A stretch of DNA of 64,000 nucleotides, from positions 238,566 to 302,565 of the forward strand of contig NW_025776233.1 of the NCBI RefSeq assembly GCF_021130785.1, written 5' to 3'. This document shows positions 47,202-59,579 of this stretch, piece by piece. This DNA is from Homalodisca vitripennis. Lineage: Eukaryota; Arthropoda; Insecta; Hemiptera; Cicadellidae. Within the stretch, counting starts at the first letter, position 1. Each line of letters starts with the position of its first letter. Made by a program: the position numbers and the translations under genes. The notes under the pieces were generated by a model, which worked only from the letters and a program-made list of their open reading frames with translations, was not told the DNA's origin and did no database searches.

Positions 47202-49760
47202 ATGCGTGATCCTTAAAGAACTACGATTACAGAGTATATATACATGTATATTACATTCCGTGAATGCATGAATGTTTATCCCTGCCGATGAATTCCATCC
47301 TTCCTGTTCATTTTGTTTCAAATGACACTCCGCGATATCAGAGAAAATGCCAACGTTGATTTCCTCGTCAGTGTTCCACCTTCGCCAGTGCGTGAGTGAC
47401 ATGTTATTTGTTCGCTTGCTCCAGTGTACTGGCATCGCTCGGGTTCAATTCGTGGGTTTGCTTGATGCTTACATATTTGAGTGCTAGACCAATAATGCAC
47501 TTTTTAGTTTTCAGGTATTTTTATTGTTAGGTTTTTTCACGGCTGAATAAAAGGGTAGATTTCAACCATATAAATATAGTGCTATAAATTTTTTTCATAT
47601 AACGACGGACGGAAAATGTCTGAAATCCTACCCTCTTTTCAATTCTTCTATTGTCAATAACAAACCAGAAAACAAACAATTTATGGATGTAAAATAAATG
47701 CTCTTTCAATAACTTTAGATATTAAAATATGATATAAATTATAAATATTGCCTGTTAAATGCGTAGCATTTCTGGTGTTAGTAATCACGCCCCAGCCCGC
47801 AATATGGATTTAATGAGCCTTACAGAAACCCACACGAATATTAATCTACACCCTTTAAATTAATTAATGTGCAATATACAAAGTGCGTGGATACGAACTA
47901 ATTTTGGATTAAATATTAATTATAATTAAAAGTTAGGATTCTTCAGTTAGAACAACAATAATTATATAAAACTACTGCCCCTCACACGTTTCTTTAAAAT
48001 GGTTGTTTCTTTACCAAAAACATGTTATATTGTGCACGGTATATGTTGTAATGGTGTAAATTATACTGATATATTAATAATTTTTAAATAGTTATAGTTT
48101 ATGCAATTTAAATATTGATTTGTGTACACCAAAGTGGGATATTAAAAAGCACTCTTTTATTTGGAATAAGATAGGATGAACTTTAAATATCTACATATAC
48201 TCACTTAAAAGATTTTTACATCATATCTTATTCTGACATATGATCAGACGTCGGCTTTAAGTTGTACATAATACATATCTTACCCATTGTAACACAGATA
48301 TGAAGAATTGATATAGTTATATTTAATGGAGGAAATCACATTTCGAAGCTTCAGAAACTTCGGTAAGACGAATGTACGGTACTCCAGGACAAGTTAAGAA
48401 TTGAAGTTGATCCAACACAAGCTAAATGAACTGACATTAATTTTCAAAGAGGTCACATTCTTCTAACGTCCGATTTCAATGTTAATATTATACTTAGTAT
48501 TTGTTGTTTATTAAAGTGATTATCTCAAAAGCATTTGTATGCATATTTTTTATTTATGTACACAAAATTACAGCTGACCGTTATCCCGTTAATTATAGTT
48601 TCTGAGTATGTCTTTTACAAGAAATTGTAGTATCTATTTTGAATATATACTTTATTATTTTATTAAAACAAATCTAATGTTTGAATGCTATTTCGATAAG
48701 ATAATTTGTTAGGGTACAATAAAGTGAGCCCAGTCCGAGTAAAAGTAAATCCCGCAACGGGATCACGTTTGATCATAAAACGAGTATTCTCTAAACTGCT
48801 TTCGACTTTATTTGCTCCGGAGATTGCGTTTAGTACTTTGTTTTACTTTATACATACATTGGCCCGTTATGTTTGTTGATGGGAAGAAACGTATCTTACA
48901 TATTGTTTTTCAAAAATGTATTTTTATTTAGTCGCATGTTTATAATTTTGATGTAGTTCAGATGTTTTAGGTGCAGCCTATTAGACCAATACCACTTCCA
49001 AGAAATGTACAACATTTTTCTTATTCGACAAAAAATAAGTTAATAACATAGTTTCACCATTAATAAAAATGTTATATTTACTTCAACATCAATTAAATAT
49101 CATCTAAATTTTCCGGTTTCGACCAATTCGAAACCTGCTGAAAATTTTTATTATTTAAATAGTTTACACAGTGAGTCCATTAACCCTGTAAAGTGACAAA
49201 TACTCGTTAAAGAATTAAACCAATCCCTAGCAGTGAGTAGATACGATATTTAGTCTAAATTTATTAGACAATTCGGTAGTTTTGGTGTTTACAATTATCC
49301 CTGCAATATTACATACTGAGTACGGCCACAATATGGAACTCTTACGATATATAAAAATAATAAGTCCTGTAACCATCAATACAGCATCATGCGCGATACT
49401 GGTGGGTTCAAAATCTGTTTTACTAAGATACAATTTTCACGAATTAATTGTTGTACTTGTAGCAGTTTTAATAGGAAAGAATTAGTTTCCATGATTTCAA
49501 TATGGAAAAATGGTTGGAGAAAATCATTATTTCGGTTAGAAAGTCATAACATGAAACAGTTGGTAATCCAGCCGGTGGTAATTGGTTTGTTGATTAAAGG
49601 TAGAGTGTAGAAGATTGGGATTCTGGTAGTTTAGGTTTCAGTAAAAATTATGACTTTTTTTTTAAATCCCTCTTCTGGACCACGGATATAAACGATATTT
49701 CTGATTTCTTTGTTGTGTTTTGCTGTGAGATCTTTAGTTTGTTTAATACTACGCGGTATA
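47080..49760 (-). repeat. Segment X, copy b (inverted)
   Basis: Reverse-complement partner of 29150-32160; landmark pairs are listed with copy a. It follows D2b directly, as Xa follows D2a, but in the opposite orientation. It contains an R5 relic (47530-47665) absent from Xa. The short open frames in it (e.g. 49282-49485) have no splice support. Confidence 0.7.
47530..47665 (+). repeat. Dispersed repeat R5, decayed copy
   Basis: GGGTAGATTTCAACC, TCATATAACGACGG and TTCTATTGTCAATAACAAACC align in order with 7391-7505. The GAAAC half of the hammerhead-like core is lost. Confidence 0.4.
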
Positions 49761-51430
49761 GTATCATGTACCGCGTCAAGCGTGCATGGTGTTTCATGAG
49801 TAACTAAAAGTCTACATATACAATCTTTCTTTAGATTTTATTTCACATGATGTATTGAAATTGTTTCATTGAACTGGGTTTCATAGTGGAGTTTGAATAA
49901 CAATGTAAAATAAAAATTATGGGACTGTGTGTGTTGAAGTAGTTAGACAACATGTGATACTGCTACATCACATTCATTAAAGTCTTTTGAAAACATTGTT
50001 CATTATATGATTTATTCGTTGCTATTATGGTTACCCATAAGACCTATTCAAAAGAGTTCACCAACTCTCAACCGAAATCCCATTGAGCGACAGTAAATTT
50101 AGTGAAATCGATGTTCCTTAGATATAACTGAAGTATTACACAAAACATAATTTGTGTAGTTAAGCTCTTTCTTTAGATATCATGCTGACACATGACAGGT
50201 GTACAAACAGAAAGAATTCCAACAGACTGAAATTAGATTTTCTAGCTTCTCGAATATTATAGAAGAGCTTTATCGTAATTTTGCTTGTATTAAACTTTAT
50301 TAATTGTTATATTTGAGTCATTGATACTATGGTTAGTACTATATCTACATTGCTTCACTTCCACTTAATATAAAAACAATCAGGTTGATGTAAATGTCCC
50401 GTTGAACATATTTTCGCACCCTACATTAAGTGACAATTTTTTGACACGAACATTATAAAATGGAGAATTGTCAGTGAGAGGGTTATGTGATACTATGTTT
50501 CACCTTGAGTTCAACATATTACCTTTACGTAACATCTAAAGTAGAGGTCGTAATTAATTTTCATTGCTATGCGCGCCCTCACAGTCTAGGATATTCCGTG
50601 TATAAGAAAAAATGATTTAGAGACAAATAAATATATTTGACTATGTAGTTGTGGATATGTTTTGCCCTTGTATGTCTATAGCAATAAATATAAAATTGAC
50701 TAGCAATAAAGTAAAATGTATTCTGATGTAACATCTCCATGATGTATCGAAACATACGTGAGCACAATAATTATAGTTATAATAGAAAGTTAAAAATGTC
50801 CAATTTCAAGCTTCGAAGGCTTCATTACAAATTCAATGGATTAAAAATATACATTCTAATAATAAATATAGGGTTGCCATTCTCTTTTACTTTGCCCGAT
50901 TTTGTAATGATATAAATCTATATTATGTTTAAATATATTTAAACGCCTTTTATTAATTAATTACTCTCTGACATTCGCCTTTCGGTCTGGGTCAGTCTTT
51001 GTACAGATAATCGTGTAGGGCTATCACATCGACGTGTGATATCTAATATAACGGAATATATTGAAATGCCTAGATATAGTATCATGAATTTAAATATCTT
51101 GGGAAATACCTCGAAATTTAACAATAATCTAAACAATTGATTGATAGTCTTAATGATGATGGGGGTAATATTAGTTAAAAACAAATTAAACCACTTAAGA
51201 TTATATGGGCATTTAAGAAATATACACTGGTTCCAGTGTATATTTCTGCAGAACTCAAACAGAAAGTGGCTGTCCATAGTTGCCACTGTTGCGATAATCA
51301 TCTAATGTATGTTTTCTGTTATACTGCAAGAGCGCTGCTCGTAATTTTAACATCTTCATTTTAAATCGCCTTACAATTTATGCAATTTGCTTATCGCATT
51401 TATATTGTACGTTTAACTACATGAATATGT
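49761..51430. other. Stretch without a supported gene
   Basis: Contains an R1 copy at about 50005-50110 (CTATTATGGTTACCCATAAG) and a perfect 13-bp-arm palindrome at 51218-51245 (AAATATACACTGG, TT, CCAGTGTATATTT). The 114-codon reverse frame at 50957-51301 is the longest here; it is hydrophobic, has no splice context or motif, and I do not call it a gene. Confidence 0.35.
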
Positions 51431-51437
51431 ATAAAAA

Positions 51438-51450
51438 TATTTAGATTATT

Positions 51451-51496
<46 letters not shown>

Positions 51497-51509
51497 AATA
51501 ATCTAAATA
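51438..51509. repeat. Perfect palindrome with a (TA)n core
   Basis: TATTTAGATTATTTACATA (51438-51456) and its exact reverse complement (51491-51509) enclose a pure TA run, so the 72 bases form one uninterrupted palindrome able to extrude as a cruciform. Confidence 0.9.
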
Positions 51510-51547
51510 CACATATATATTTATTGACATATACGTATTTACATATA

Positions 51548-51701
<154 letters not shown>

Positions 51702-51789
51702 TAAGCTCGTTTAAACTCATGTGTGACATAATGGAGGCACATAAAAATTATTTATTAAATTGTGATTCACGCAACTTCACTATATAATA

Positions 51790-52795
51790 GTAAATTTGAA
51801 TGCTTCTCTGAGGCACAACAAATTGGTTACCATTTATAAAAATGTAAAAAAATAGATTACAGTCTGGTAAAAGATTTATATTTTTGACCATGAATGTTTT
51901 ATTAATTAACTGCCTTTCATGTTTATAACCTGCAGTATATTCCAATACTGCGTATACCGTCTTTTTCTACATGACTGGCAGCAGTTTGTGTATTTGACTT
52001 GTTTTTGATTGCCAATAATGAACTATACCTTAATACAAACCTTTAATATTGCATATTTTGGTCGAGGAGATTGAAAAATTGACTAGAGTATGTACCTGCC
52101 TTAGTAGATAAAACATCAAATTAGCTTATGTTAGTTTACACTCTTGTAAGTATTCTTTGTATTTAAATTCAAATATCTGCAGTTTGAGCTAATCTGATCT
52201 ACAACATTCGGATCGCAATTGGAATGGATTTTAAAAATTTCAGTGCATTTCGAGTAAATATTACATTTTGGTAAAAACAAGCAGCCTTTTATATTTTCCT
52301 TATACAAAATTATTAATGGTATATAGTTATAGAGAGCTCTTACAAATAAATAATGTCAGTGGTAAAAAAAACCTAAACAATGTTTTTTTAAATACAAAAA
52401 ATAATATAACATGATTAGTCCCTACACACAACGTAGGTATGGTCGGAATGGTTGACTTTAGGAGCTACTATTGCACCTTTATACCCAAAATGAAGTAACC
52501 AAGTACTTTGGACGTCCTCTAACCTCTAATCACAAATAATTATCGATTGTGCGATTCAAAGAACTGTCTGTTAGATATAGTAATTCTCATTAACACAATT
52601 TTAGCAGTTTAGTTTGTTTGTATTTTTTATTTATATAGTACTTCATTTTAAATATTTAAATCACACAAAGCGCAGCTGTGGTGGGAGGGGTTGTTGCAAT
52701 CTAATTGTAGGGATGGGTTACAGTTCTTTCTCCTCTTAGTGCTGGAGATCTTACATGTGCCTCTTACTAGTGCCTCTTACATCTGGAATCTTTCG
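51790..52795. other. Gene-free stretch before D1b
   Basis: AT-rich. A less AT-rich piece at 52670-52800 (GGTGGGAGGGGTTGTTGC, GTGCCTCTTACTAGTGCCTC) borders D1b. No gene is seen. Confidence 0.35.
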
Positions 52796-53626
52796 CGGCC
52801 ACCGACTCTGAAATCCGGAGTAACGTTAATCGCCGACCTATCTTTTGATCTCTTAAGTTGAACATGACCATAGATTCTAGTTGGGGCGCTAAGAGGAAAC
52901 TCAGCTGGAGCTACATCGAAAATTTACACATATTTCAAAAGAACTGAAATTTAGTTATAAAATTATCCTACGTTCACTAAATTTACAAGCTTACTTCCAA
53001 AGTATTTGTATATGTAGTATATGTCTGTTAGTAAATGTTTGAAAAACATAAAGCTACTTGGTAAAAGCATAGCAAATAGATTATTGATACGACAATAAAA
53101 AAAACATTAACCATGCGTCCCAAGTTTCATGTTTAATATTTTACAGAAGTAGTACTGTCTTTGACATGTATAGTATGTATCATAAATGCGGTTATTTAAG
53201 TACTTAAGAAACGGTTTCAGTAAAACTTCGCTATTATTTGAAAAAAAAACGTTATTCAAGTTCAGTTATCAGTTTATCCAAAATTGGATTATGTGTGTGT
53301 GTTGTAAATATTTCAAAATATATTTACCTATTTCCAAATATAAATAATACATCAAGTAAATTTTTTAATGCCTAAACATTTTGTAGATAGATTAAATATT
53401 GAAAAGGTGCTTTTATTTCAATAAAAGTTATATAACCGATAAGAAGTACTGTTTTTATGACTTTGACATTTTCGAGCACTTAATAACTTTTCTTTGACGT
53501 CAAAAATACGGCTCTCGTAGTGATTGGCAGCAATCTCTGCCATTGACGTCTGTTTGATGGCGAATATTGCACTCTTGCTTTAATATAAACTTTTGCATCT
53601 GTTATATTTGAACAATATCGGAATGG

Positions 53627-53839
53627 GTGTATCCGACATGTTTGTGGTTTCCTGTTATTGTTTCCTTATTTCTACTTTTACTTCCTCATAATTATCTGAA
53701 AACTGTATTGGAAGGATTCCTTTCAATCAATTCAAGTCGATGTTTTGACGGTAATGCATTTAAAATAAGTAAATTATTGAATAATATTGAATCTAATACT
53801 CTATTATTATTTTGGTCAGTTATGAATTCGTATTTCTAA
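53627..53839 (+). other. Open frame with signal-peptide-like start in D1b
   Basis: Reads CLWFPVIVSLFLLLLPHNYL, a good hydrophobic stretch, then FLSINSSRCFDGNAF and a tail to TAA 53837-53839. The first codon is GTG; no ATG lies in frame before the hydrophobic part, and no splice acceptor is obvious. The D1a copy (13211 onward) keeps WFPVIVSLFILLL but hits a stop soon after. Kept as an observation, not a gene call. Confidence 0.15.
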
Positions 53840-54554
53840 TCTTGATCCTGTTCTTAAACACACAAAATACATTAGCCAGTCACTGAACGTGGATTAAATT
53901 GGAAATCCTAAACGTCACTAACAACCGTTATAAGTTCAGTGGTTAGGGCTAATAAAAAAGGAATATAGTGGACAGACACAAAATATAAATTAATTAATGT
54001 TATATAAACCTATATCCAAGCGTAATCAATATGTAATCCTTATAGACACAGTAGCCATAATATAGGTTTATTGGAAGTAAATATTTTACATATTGAAATG
54101 ACACTAAAGTATCCATTGGAATAATACGTCTTGTGATAAAAAAATATATGTAAAATAAGCAACACATGAAATAAATTAAAATTAGGTTATATATCCGTAA
54201 TAATACGTTATTTGGATCTAACTACCACCCAAAGCTGTGGAGTCTCTTCAAGGGTATAGTTAGAATTTCTGAACAGTTTCTTACGGTGGACGTGTCACAA
54301 TATTTGTGCTGTTGAAGTGGAGTTAAACTTTTTCGATCATAACATTTTACTAATATTTAGTTTTGACATGTAAATTATGGTTTTGTGTTTGTATCTGGTA
54401 ACATTTAGTACGTTCAAGAGTAGAAATATCAAACTTTGTTAGCTTTAACAAATCTTAACCTTAAAAACCAAACTGATCGAATCTACATTTGGAAATAATA
54501 TAAACATATCTAACCTTACTCCTTATATAGAACTAATTGTTTGGGTGGCTGGGG

Positions 54555-54660
54555 GGGTGGGTCCTGAATTTTTATTCAACCTGTATTAGAGATTTGAAAT
54601 TTTGCATTCAACCCTCAACGAAGGCCTTTACGCGACACAGAATGTGACGTATTCTTAACA
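54555..54660. repeat. Dispersed repeat R3, copy in D1b
   Basis: CCTCAACGAAGGCCTTTACG and GCGACACAGAATGTGACG match the D1a copy at 15985-16100; it was present before D1 duplicated. Confidence 0.5.
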
Positions 54661-56199
54661 AGATTCGTGAATAAACATATAACACATACTTTTCTTCAAG
54701 ATAAACTTAAAAACAGCTAAACATAAACAAACGACTGCTAGCAGTAAAATTACGCTTTAAAAATAAAAAATAAATTTGAGAGTATTTAGTACTTAAAAGA
54801 ATTATATATTTGACAAATATTCATGGTAAAATATTACTCATTTGTCTGAAAACTGAAATATTTTAAGGGATATAAATAGATATGTTGGAAACTGTATAGA
54901 AATATGACGTAATTGCGTAAATGCGTTAAAAATTTACACGGGAAGAGGAACATTAAGCTGATTGTCGAGGGACTGGGAGATGTAAGTCCTGTCATTTAGT
55001 CATCAGTCATCAACACGAGAGCTGAATGTAACATTGTGGAAGCTCTTCGGATTTACAGCATGTCATCGCTAATGGAGACAGAATATATCGCTATTGGTAC
55101 GTTGTTAAAAATGCATATTGATACAATACATAATGAAGGAAATATTTATGAAAGAGAGTGCAGTATGTTTTCCCAGGTTATTAATAATTAAATTGGAAAT
55201 TTTAACGTTAAAGTGTATTCGTAAATATTAAATACACATATATTTGTGTAAGCGAGAAAGAAAGTAACATTTTTAAGGAACATGGAATAATATTTTACAT
55301 TTTTGACTCCATTTCATTTCAATTGTTGAAAGCTATTAAGTTTAGACTATACAAATAATTACATCATTATTAAATGTTTTTTTACCATCATTAATGATTT
55401 TAGGTACAATTTACTTTAGGTTTTTTTCATTTTTATCAATATAACATATATATCATAGGTTATGAATACAGATCTAATATAACAATATTGGGTTGCTATA
55501 ATTATTTTTAATGTATCACTTTGAAGAGTCCAAATAACAATTACGCAGGTTAAACTATCACTATTGATTAAAAGCGTAAAGTAAGTAGTCCGCCTTTAAA
55601 ATTCAAGACATTTTAATGAAATAGAATTTTCTATATATAAAGCCAATTAAATATTATTTGGTGACAATCAAGTTTTCTTAAAGCTCACACATTTGTATGT
55701 ACAATATTACAACAAATGTAAATATTCCTATGTAATGTAAATTATGTTTTGTAGGCAAACATTACAAAAGTTAGGACTGAATTTTAAGATGATTCATTGC
55801 CAAATTCCTCACGAACTTATATGGCTGATACTTATATTCATTTCTCCTAATTTCGTAATTACGGCAAAAATTAAAAAATCATGAAATGTTAAATATTGTA
55901 ATTAGAACATTCATACGCTTTTCGAATTACTTTAATTGTTAGGAATTCGTAATGAAGATCACGTTTCAAATCTAAAATTATTTTAATATTTTATGAAAAC
56001 TTTGTAACTGATATACTGAAAAATATAACACTAAATGTTTCAAGTCCTTCTTTAAGCAATATAACATTTTAGAGAGAGATATAAGTGTGAAGAACATTGC
56101 AGAGGGAGGTGAGACAATGAAGGACAAATTACAAAAGAATTGTGAAGCCTGGGAAGGGCATGGGATGTGGATCTTCTCCTTTGGTATGTCTACTTTTGT

Positions 56200-56237
56200 A
56201 CATATATATATGTGTGCGCGTGCGTGCGTGCGTGCGC

Positions 56238-56268
<31 letters not shown>

Positions 56269-56269
56269 A
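56200..56269. repeat. (TG/CG)n alternating purine-pyrimidine tract
   Basis: TA, then TG/CG, then about 18 bases of pure CG repeat, then TG: roughly 70 bases of strict alternation. It sits where D1a has only a (TA)n tract (20080-20103). Such CG/TG tracts favour left-handed DNA; that role is inference. Confidence 0.9.
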
Positions 56270-57027
56270 GTTAGTGTCGTGTATGTGTATATATGTGTCC
56301 TATTTAGTTTGAACATTTTGTTTTAAATTATTCACATGTAAGATTGTCATTACAATTCCCGCTAAAATTTGGGGACAAAGATTTAATTATTAAACAACAG
56401 ATCACCGTTATTAAACAGATAAAAACTGGCTCTTTGTTTTGGCAGTGAGGTGTGAAATTGCTTCTCCGTTCTATTTAATATAAGCACTTTCTCGTCGAAG
56501 CATGCGATAAAATTTATGTTATCTGTCCTTATATTGTAGAAATACCCTCTAGATTTCTTTCGCATGACAGTTTAAACAATGCTGTCAAAACGTTAGTAAC
56601 AATACTATGTAGACATTAAAATATTACAACATAATCATATTTTTAATTATATTAAGTACTATTTTACTTATATTTATAGCCTTGGAAACATAGATGAAGC
56701 ATGCCATTAACATCACTTCTTATTTAAATCTTATTTGTAATAACCTTTAAAGCACAGAGGTTATTGTAATATTAAAATTAGAAGGTTTAGCAATATGTTT
56801 TTTATTTAAAATACTTAGAAAAGACAATGCTACTATTTAGCTTTTGATACAGACTTTTGTAAAAGCCAACGTACATGTTTTTTCATAAGACCTTTATAGG
56901 CTATATGTACATATTGATTAGGATAAAAAAAACTCTACTTTGGTATTATAAATAACTTAGGGACAAACGTATATTACAATGGTCAAAAATAGACGATTTA
57001 TTGCCCATTTAGTCTTCTCGAATCTGT

Positions 57028-57040
57028 GTACATATATATA

Positions 57041-57106
<66 letters not shown>

Positions 57107-57146
57107 TATATATATCCTTATATATATATCCTTACATATATATCCT

Positions 57147-57178
<32 letters not shown>

Positions 57179-57235
57179 CTCCTTATATATATATATATAT
57201 ATATCTCCTTATATATATATATTTATATAAGGATT
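57028..57235. repeat. Compound (TA)n / TATCCTTA repeat
   Basis: TA runs interrupted at intervals by TCCTTA or TCTCCTTA. It links the end of D1b to the satellite array. The Ile-Tyr frame is an artefact. Confidence 0.95.
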
Positions 57236-57286
57236 ATGACATAATATATCTAAAATAAGCTTACTTCAACTCAAAAATTACATTAC

Positions 57287-59577
57287 GTCTTTAATTTTAA
57301 GTGTCTTCGTCTTAAGGATTGCTCCAAACCGTCTTAAATATTATATTTTTACTCAAATCATCGGGAAAAAATTCAATAAATTACCATGGAATGTCGGAAG
57401 GAAAATTTAATTTTATTAAAATTGTTTTACTCTACAACTTCCGGATCCCAAAACACTATTCCTTAAACTTACATCTAAAGTGGATCAGGAAATTAGTATA
57501 GCTTTCAATTACTATAAATTACCTCAGGAGTGTTTAGAATGTCTTTAATTTTAATTGTCTTCGTCTTAAGGATTGCTCCAAACCGTCTTAAATATTATAT
57601 TTTTACTCAAATCATCGGGAAAAAAATTCAATCACTTAGCATGGAATGTTGGAGAGAAAATTTAATTAAATTAAAATTGATTTACTCTACAACTTCCGGA
57701 TCCCAAAACACTATTCTTTAAACTTATATCTAAAGTGGATCAGGAAATTAGTATAGCTTTCATTTACTATAAATTACCTCAGGAGTGTTTAGAATGTCTT
57801 TAATTTTAATTGTCTTCGTCTTAAGGATTGCTCCAAACCGTCTTTAATATTATATTTTTACTCAAATCATCGGGAAAAAATTCAATCAATTAGCATGGAA
57901 TGTTGGAGGGAAAATTTAATTTAATTAAAATTGATTTACTCTACAACTTCCGGATCCCAAAACACTATTCTTTAAACTTATATCTAAAGTGGATCAGGAA
58001 ATTAGTATAGCTTTCATTTACTATAAATTACCTCAGGAGTGTTTTAGAATGTCTTTAATTTTAATTGTCTTCGTCTTAAGGATTGCTCCAAAACCGTCTT
58101 AAATATTATATTTTTACTCAAATCATCGGGAAAAAATTCAATCAATTAGCATGGAATGTTGGAGAGAAAATTTAATTTAATTAAAATTGATTTACTCTAC
58201 AACTTCCGGATCCCAAAACACTATTCCTTAAACTTACATCTAAAGTGGATCAGGAAATTAGTATAGCTTTCAATTACTATAAATTACCTCAGGAGTGTTT
58301 AGAATGTCTTTAATTTTAATTGTCTTTGTCTTAAGGATTGCTCCAAACCGTCTTAAATAATTTATTTTTACTCAAATCATCGGGAAAAAATTCAATCAAT
58401 TAGCATAGAATGTTGGAGGGAAAATTTAATTTAATTAAAATTGATTTACTCTACAACTTCCGGATCCCAAAACACTATTCTTTAAACTTATATCTAAAGT
58501 GGATCAGGAAATTAGTATAGCTTTCATTTACTATACATTACCTCAGGAGTGTTTAGAATGTCTTTAATTTTAATTGTCTTCGTCTTAAGGATTGCTCCAA
58601 ACCGTCTTAAATATTATATTTTTACTCAAATCATCGGGAAAAAATTCAATCATCTAGCATGGAATGTTGGAGGGAAAATTTAATTTAATTAAAATTGATT
58701 TACTCTACAACTTCCGGATCCCAAAACACTATTCCTTAAACTTACATCTAAAGTGGATCAGGAAATTAGTATAGCTTTCAATTACTATAAATTACCTCAG
58801 GAGTGTTTAGAATGTCTTTAATTTTAATTGTCTTTGTCTTAAGGATTGCTCCAAACCGTCTTAAATAATTTATTTTTACTCAAATCATCGGGAAAAAAAT
58901 TCAATCAATTAGCATGGAATGTTGGAGGGAAAATTTAATTTAATTATAATTGATTTACTCTACAACTTCCGGATCCCAAAACACTATTCTTTAAACTTAT
59001 ATCTAAAGTGGATCAGGAAATTAGTATAGCTTTCATTTACTATAAATTACCTCAGGAGTGTTTAGAATGTCTTTAATTTTAATTGTCTTCGTCTTAAGGA
59101 TTGCTCCAAACCGTCTTAAATATTATATTTTTAATCAAATCATCGGGAAAAAATTCAATCAATTAGCATGGAATGTTGGAGGGAAAATTTAATTTAATTA
59201 AAATTGATTTACTCTACAACTTCCGGATCCCAAAACACTATTCCTTAAACTTACATCTAAAGTGGATCAGGAAATTAGTATAGCTTTCAATTACTATAAA
59301 TTACCTCAGGAGTGTTTAGAATGTCTTTAATTTTAATTGTCTTTGTCTTAAGGATTGCTCCACACCGTCTTAAATAATTTATTTTTACTCAAATCATCGG
59401 GAAAAAATTCAATCAATTAGCATGGAATGTTGGAGGGAAAATTTAATTTAATTAAAATTGATTTACTCTACAACTTCCGGATCCCAAAACACTATTCTTT
59501 AAACTTATATCTAAAGTGGATCAGGAAATTAGTATAGCTTTCATTTACTATAAATTACCTCAGGAGTGTTTAGAATA
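57287..59577 (+). repeat. Satellite array: nine monomers of 254-255 bp
   Basis: Monomers begin with GTCTTTAATTTTAA at 57287, 57541, 57796, 58051, 58306, 58560, 58814, 59069 and 59323; the last ends near 59577. The last six alternate between two types, one with GTCTTCGTC and CCTTAAACTTACATC, the other with GTCTTTGTC, AATAATTTATT and CTTTAAACTTATATC, so the newest unit is a dimer of about 509 bp. Each monomer is related to the exon-like relic at 24832-25050 and 42520-42741 of D2. Confidence 0.97.
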
Positions 59578-59579
59578 TC

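Larger units (their letters stand above)
52799..57050 (+). repeat. Segmental duplication D1, copy b (without LINEs)
   Basis: The partner of 12400-20907. It carries the uninterrupted site for LINE-1 (TGTAAATTATGGTTTTGTG at about 54371) and about 0.3 kb of extra sequence at roughly 53755-54065. It ends in a TA tract, as D1a does. Confidence 0.85.

Noticed and set aside
50957..51301. 114-codon frame on the reverse strand
   Set aside because: No motif, promoter or splice context; composition is that of translated AT-rich DNA, and it contains a palindrome.
56979..57230. Ile-Tyr repeat protein
   Set aside because: Artefact of (TA)n; the same applies to both strands at 20614-20968.
57319..57721. 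Short proteins within the satellite
   Set aside because: They are in frames other than the one shared with the D2 relic and are interrupted in most monomers.
57287..59577. CRISPR-like regular repeat array
   Set aside because: Units are contiguous 254-255 bp satellite monomers with no short repeat/unique spacer structure, in eukaryotic DNA.
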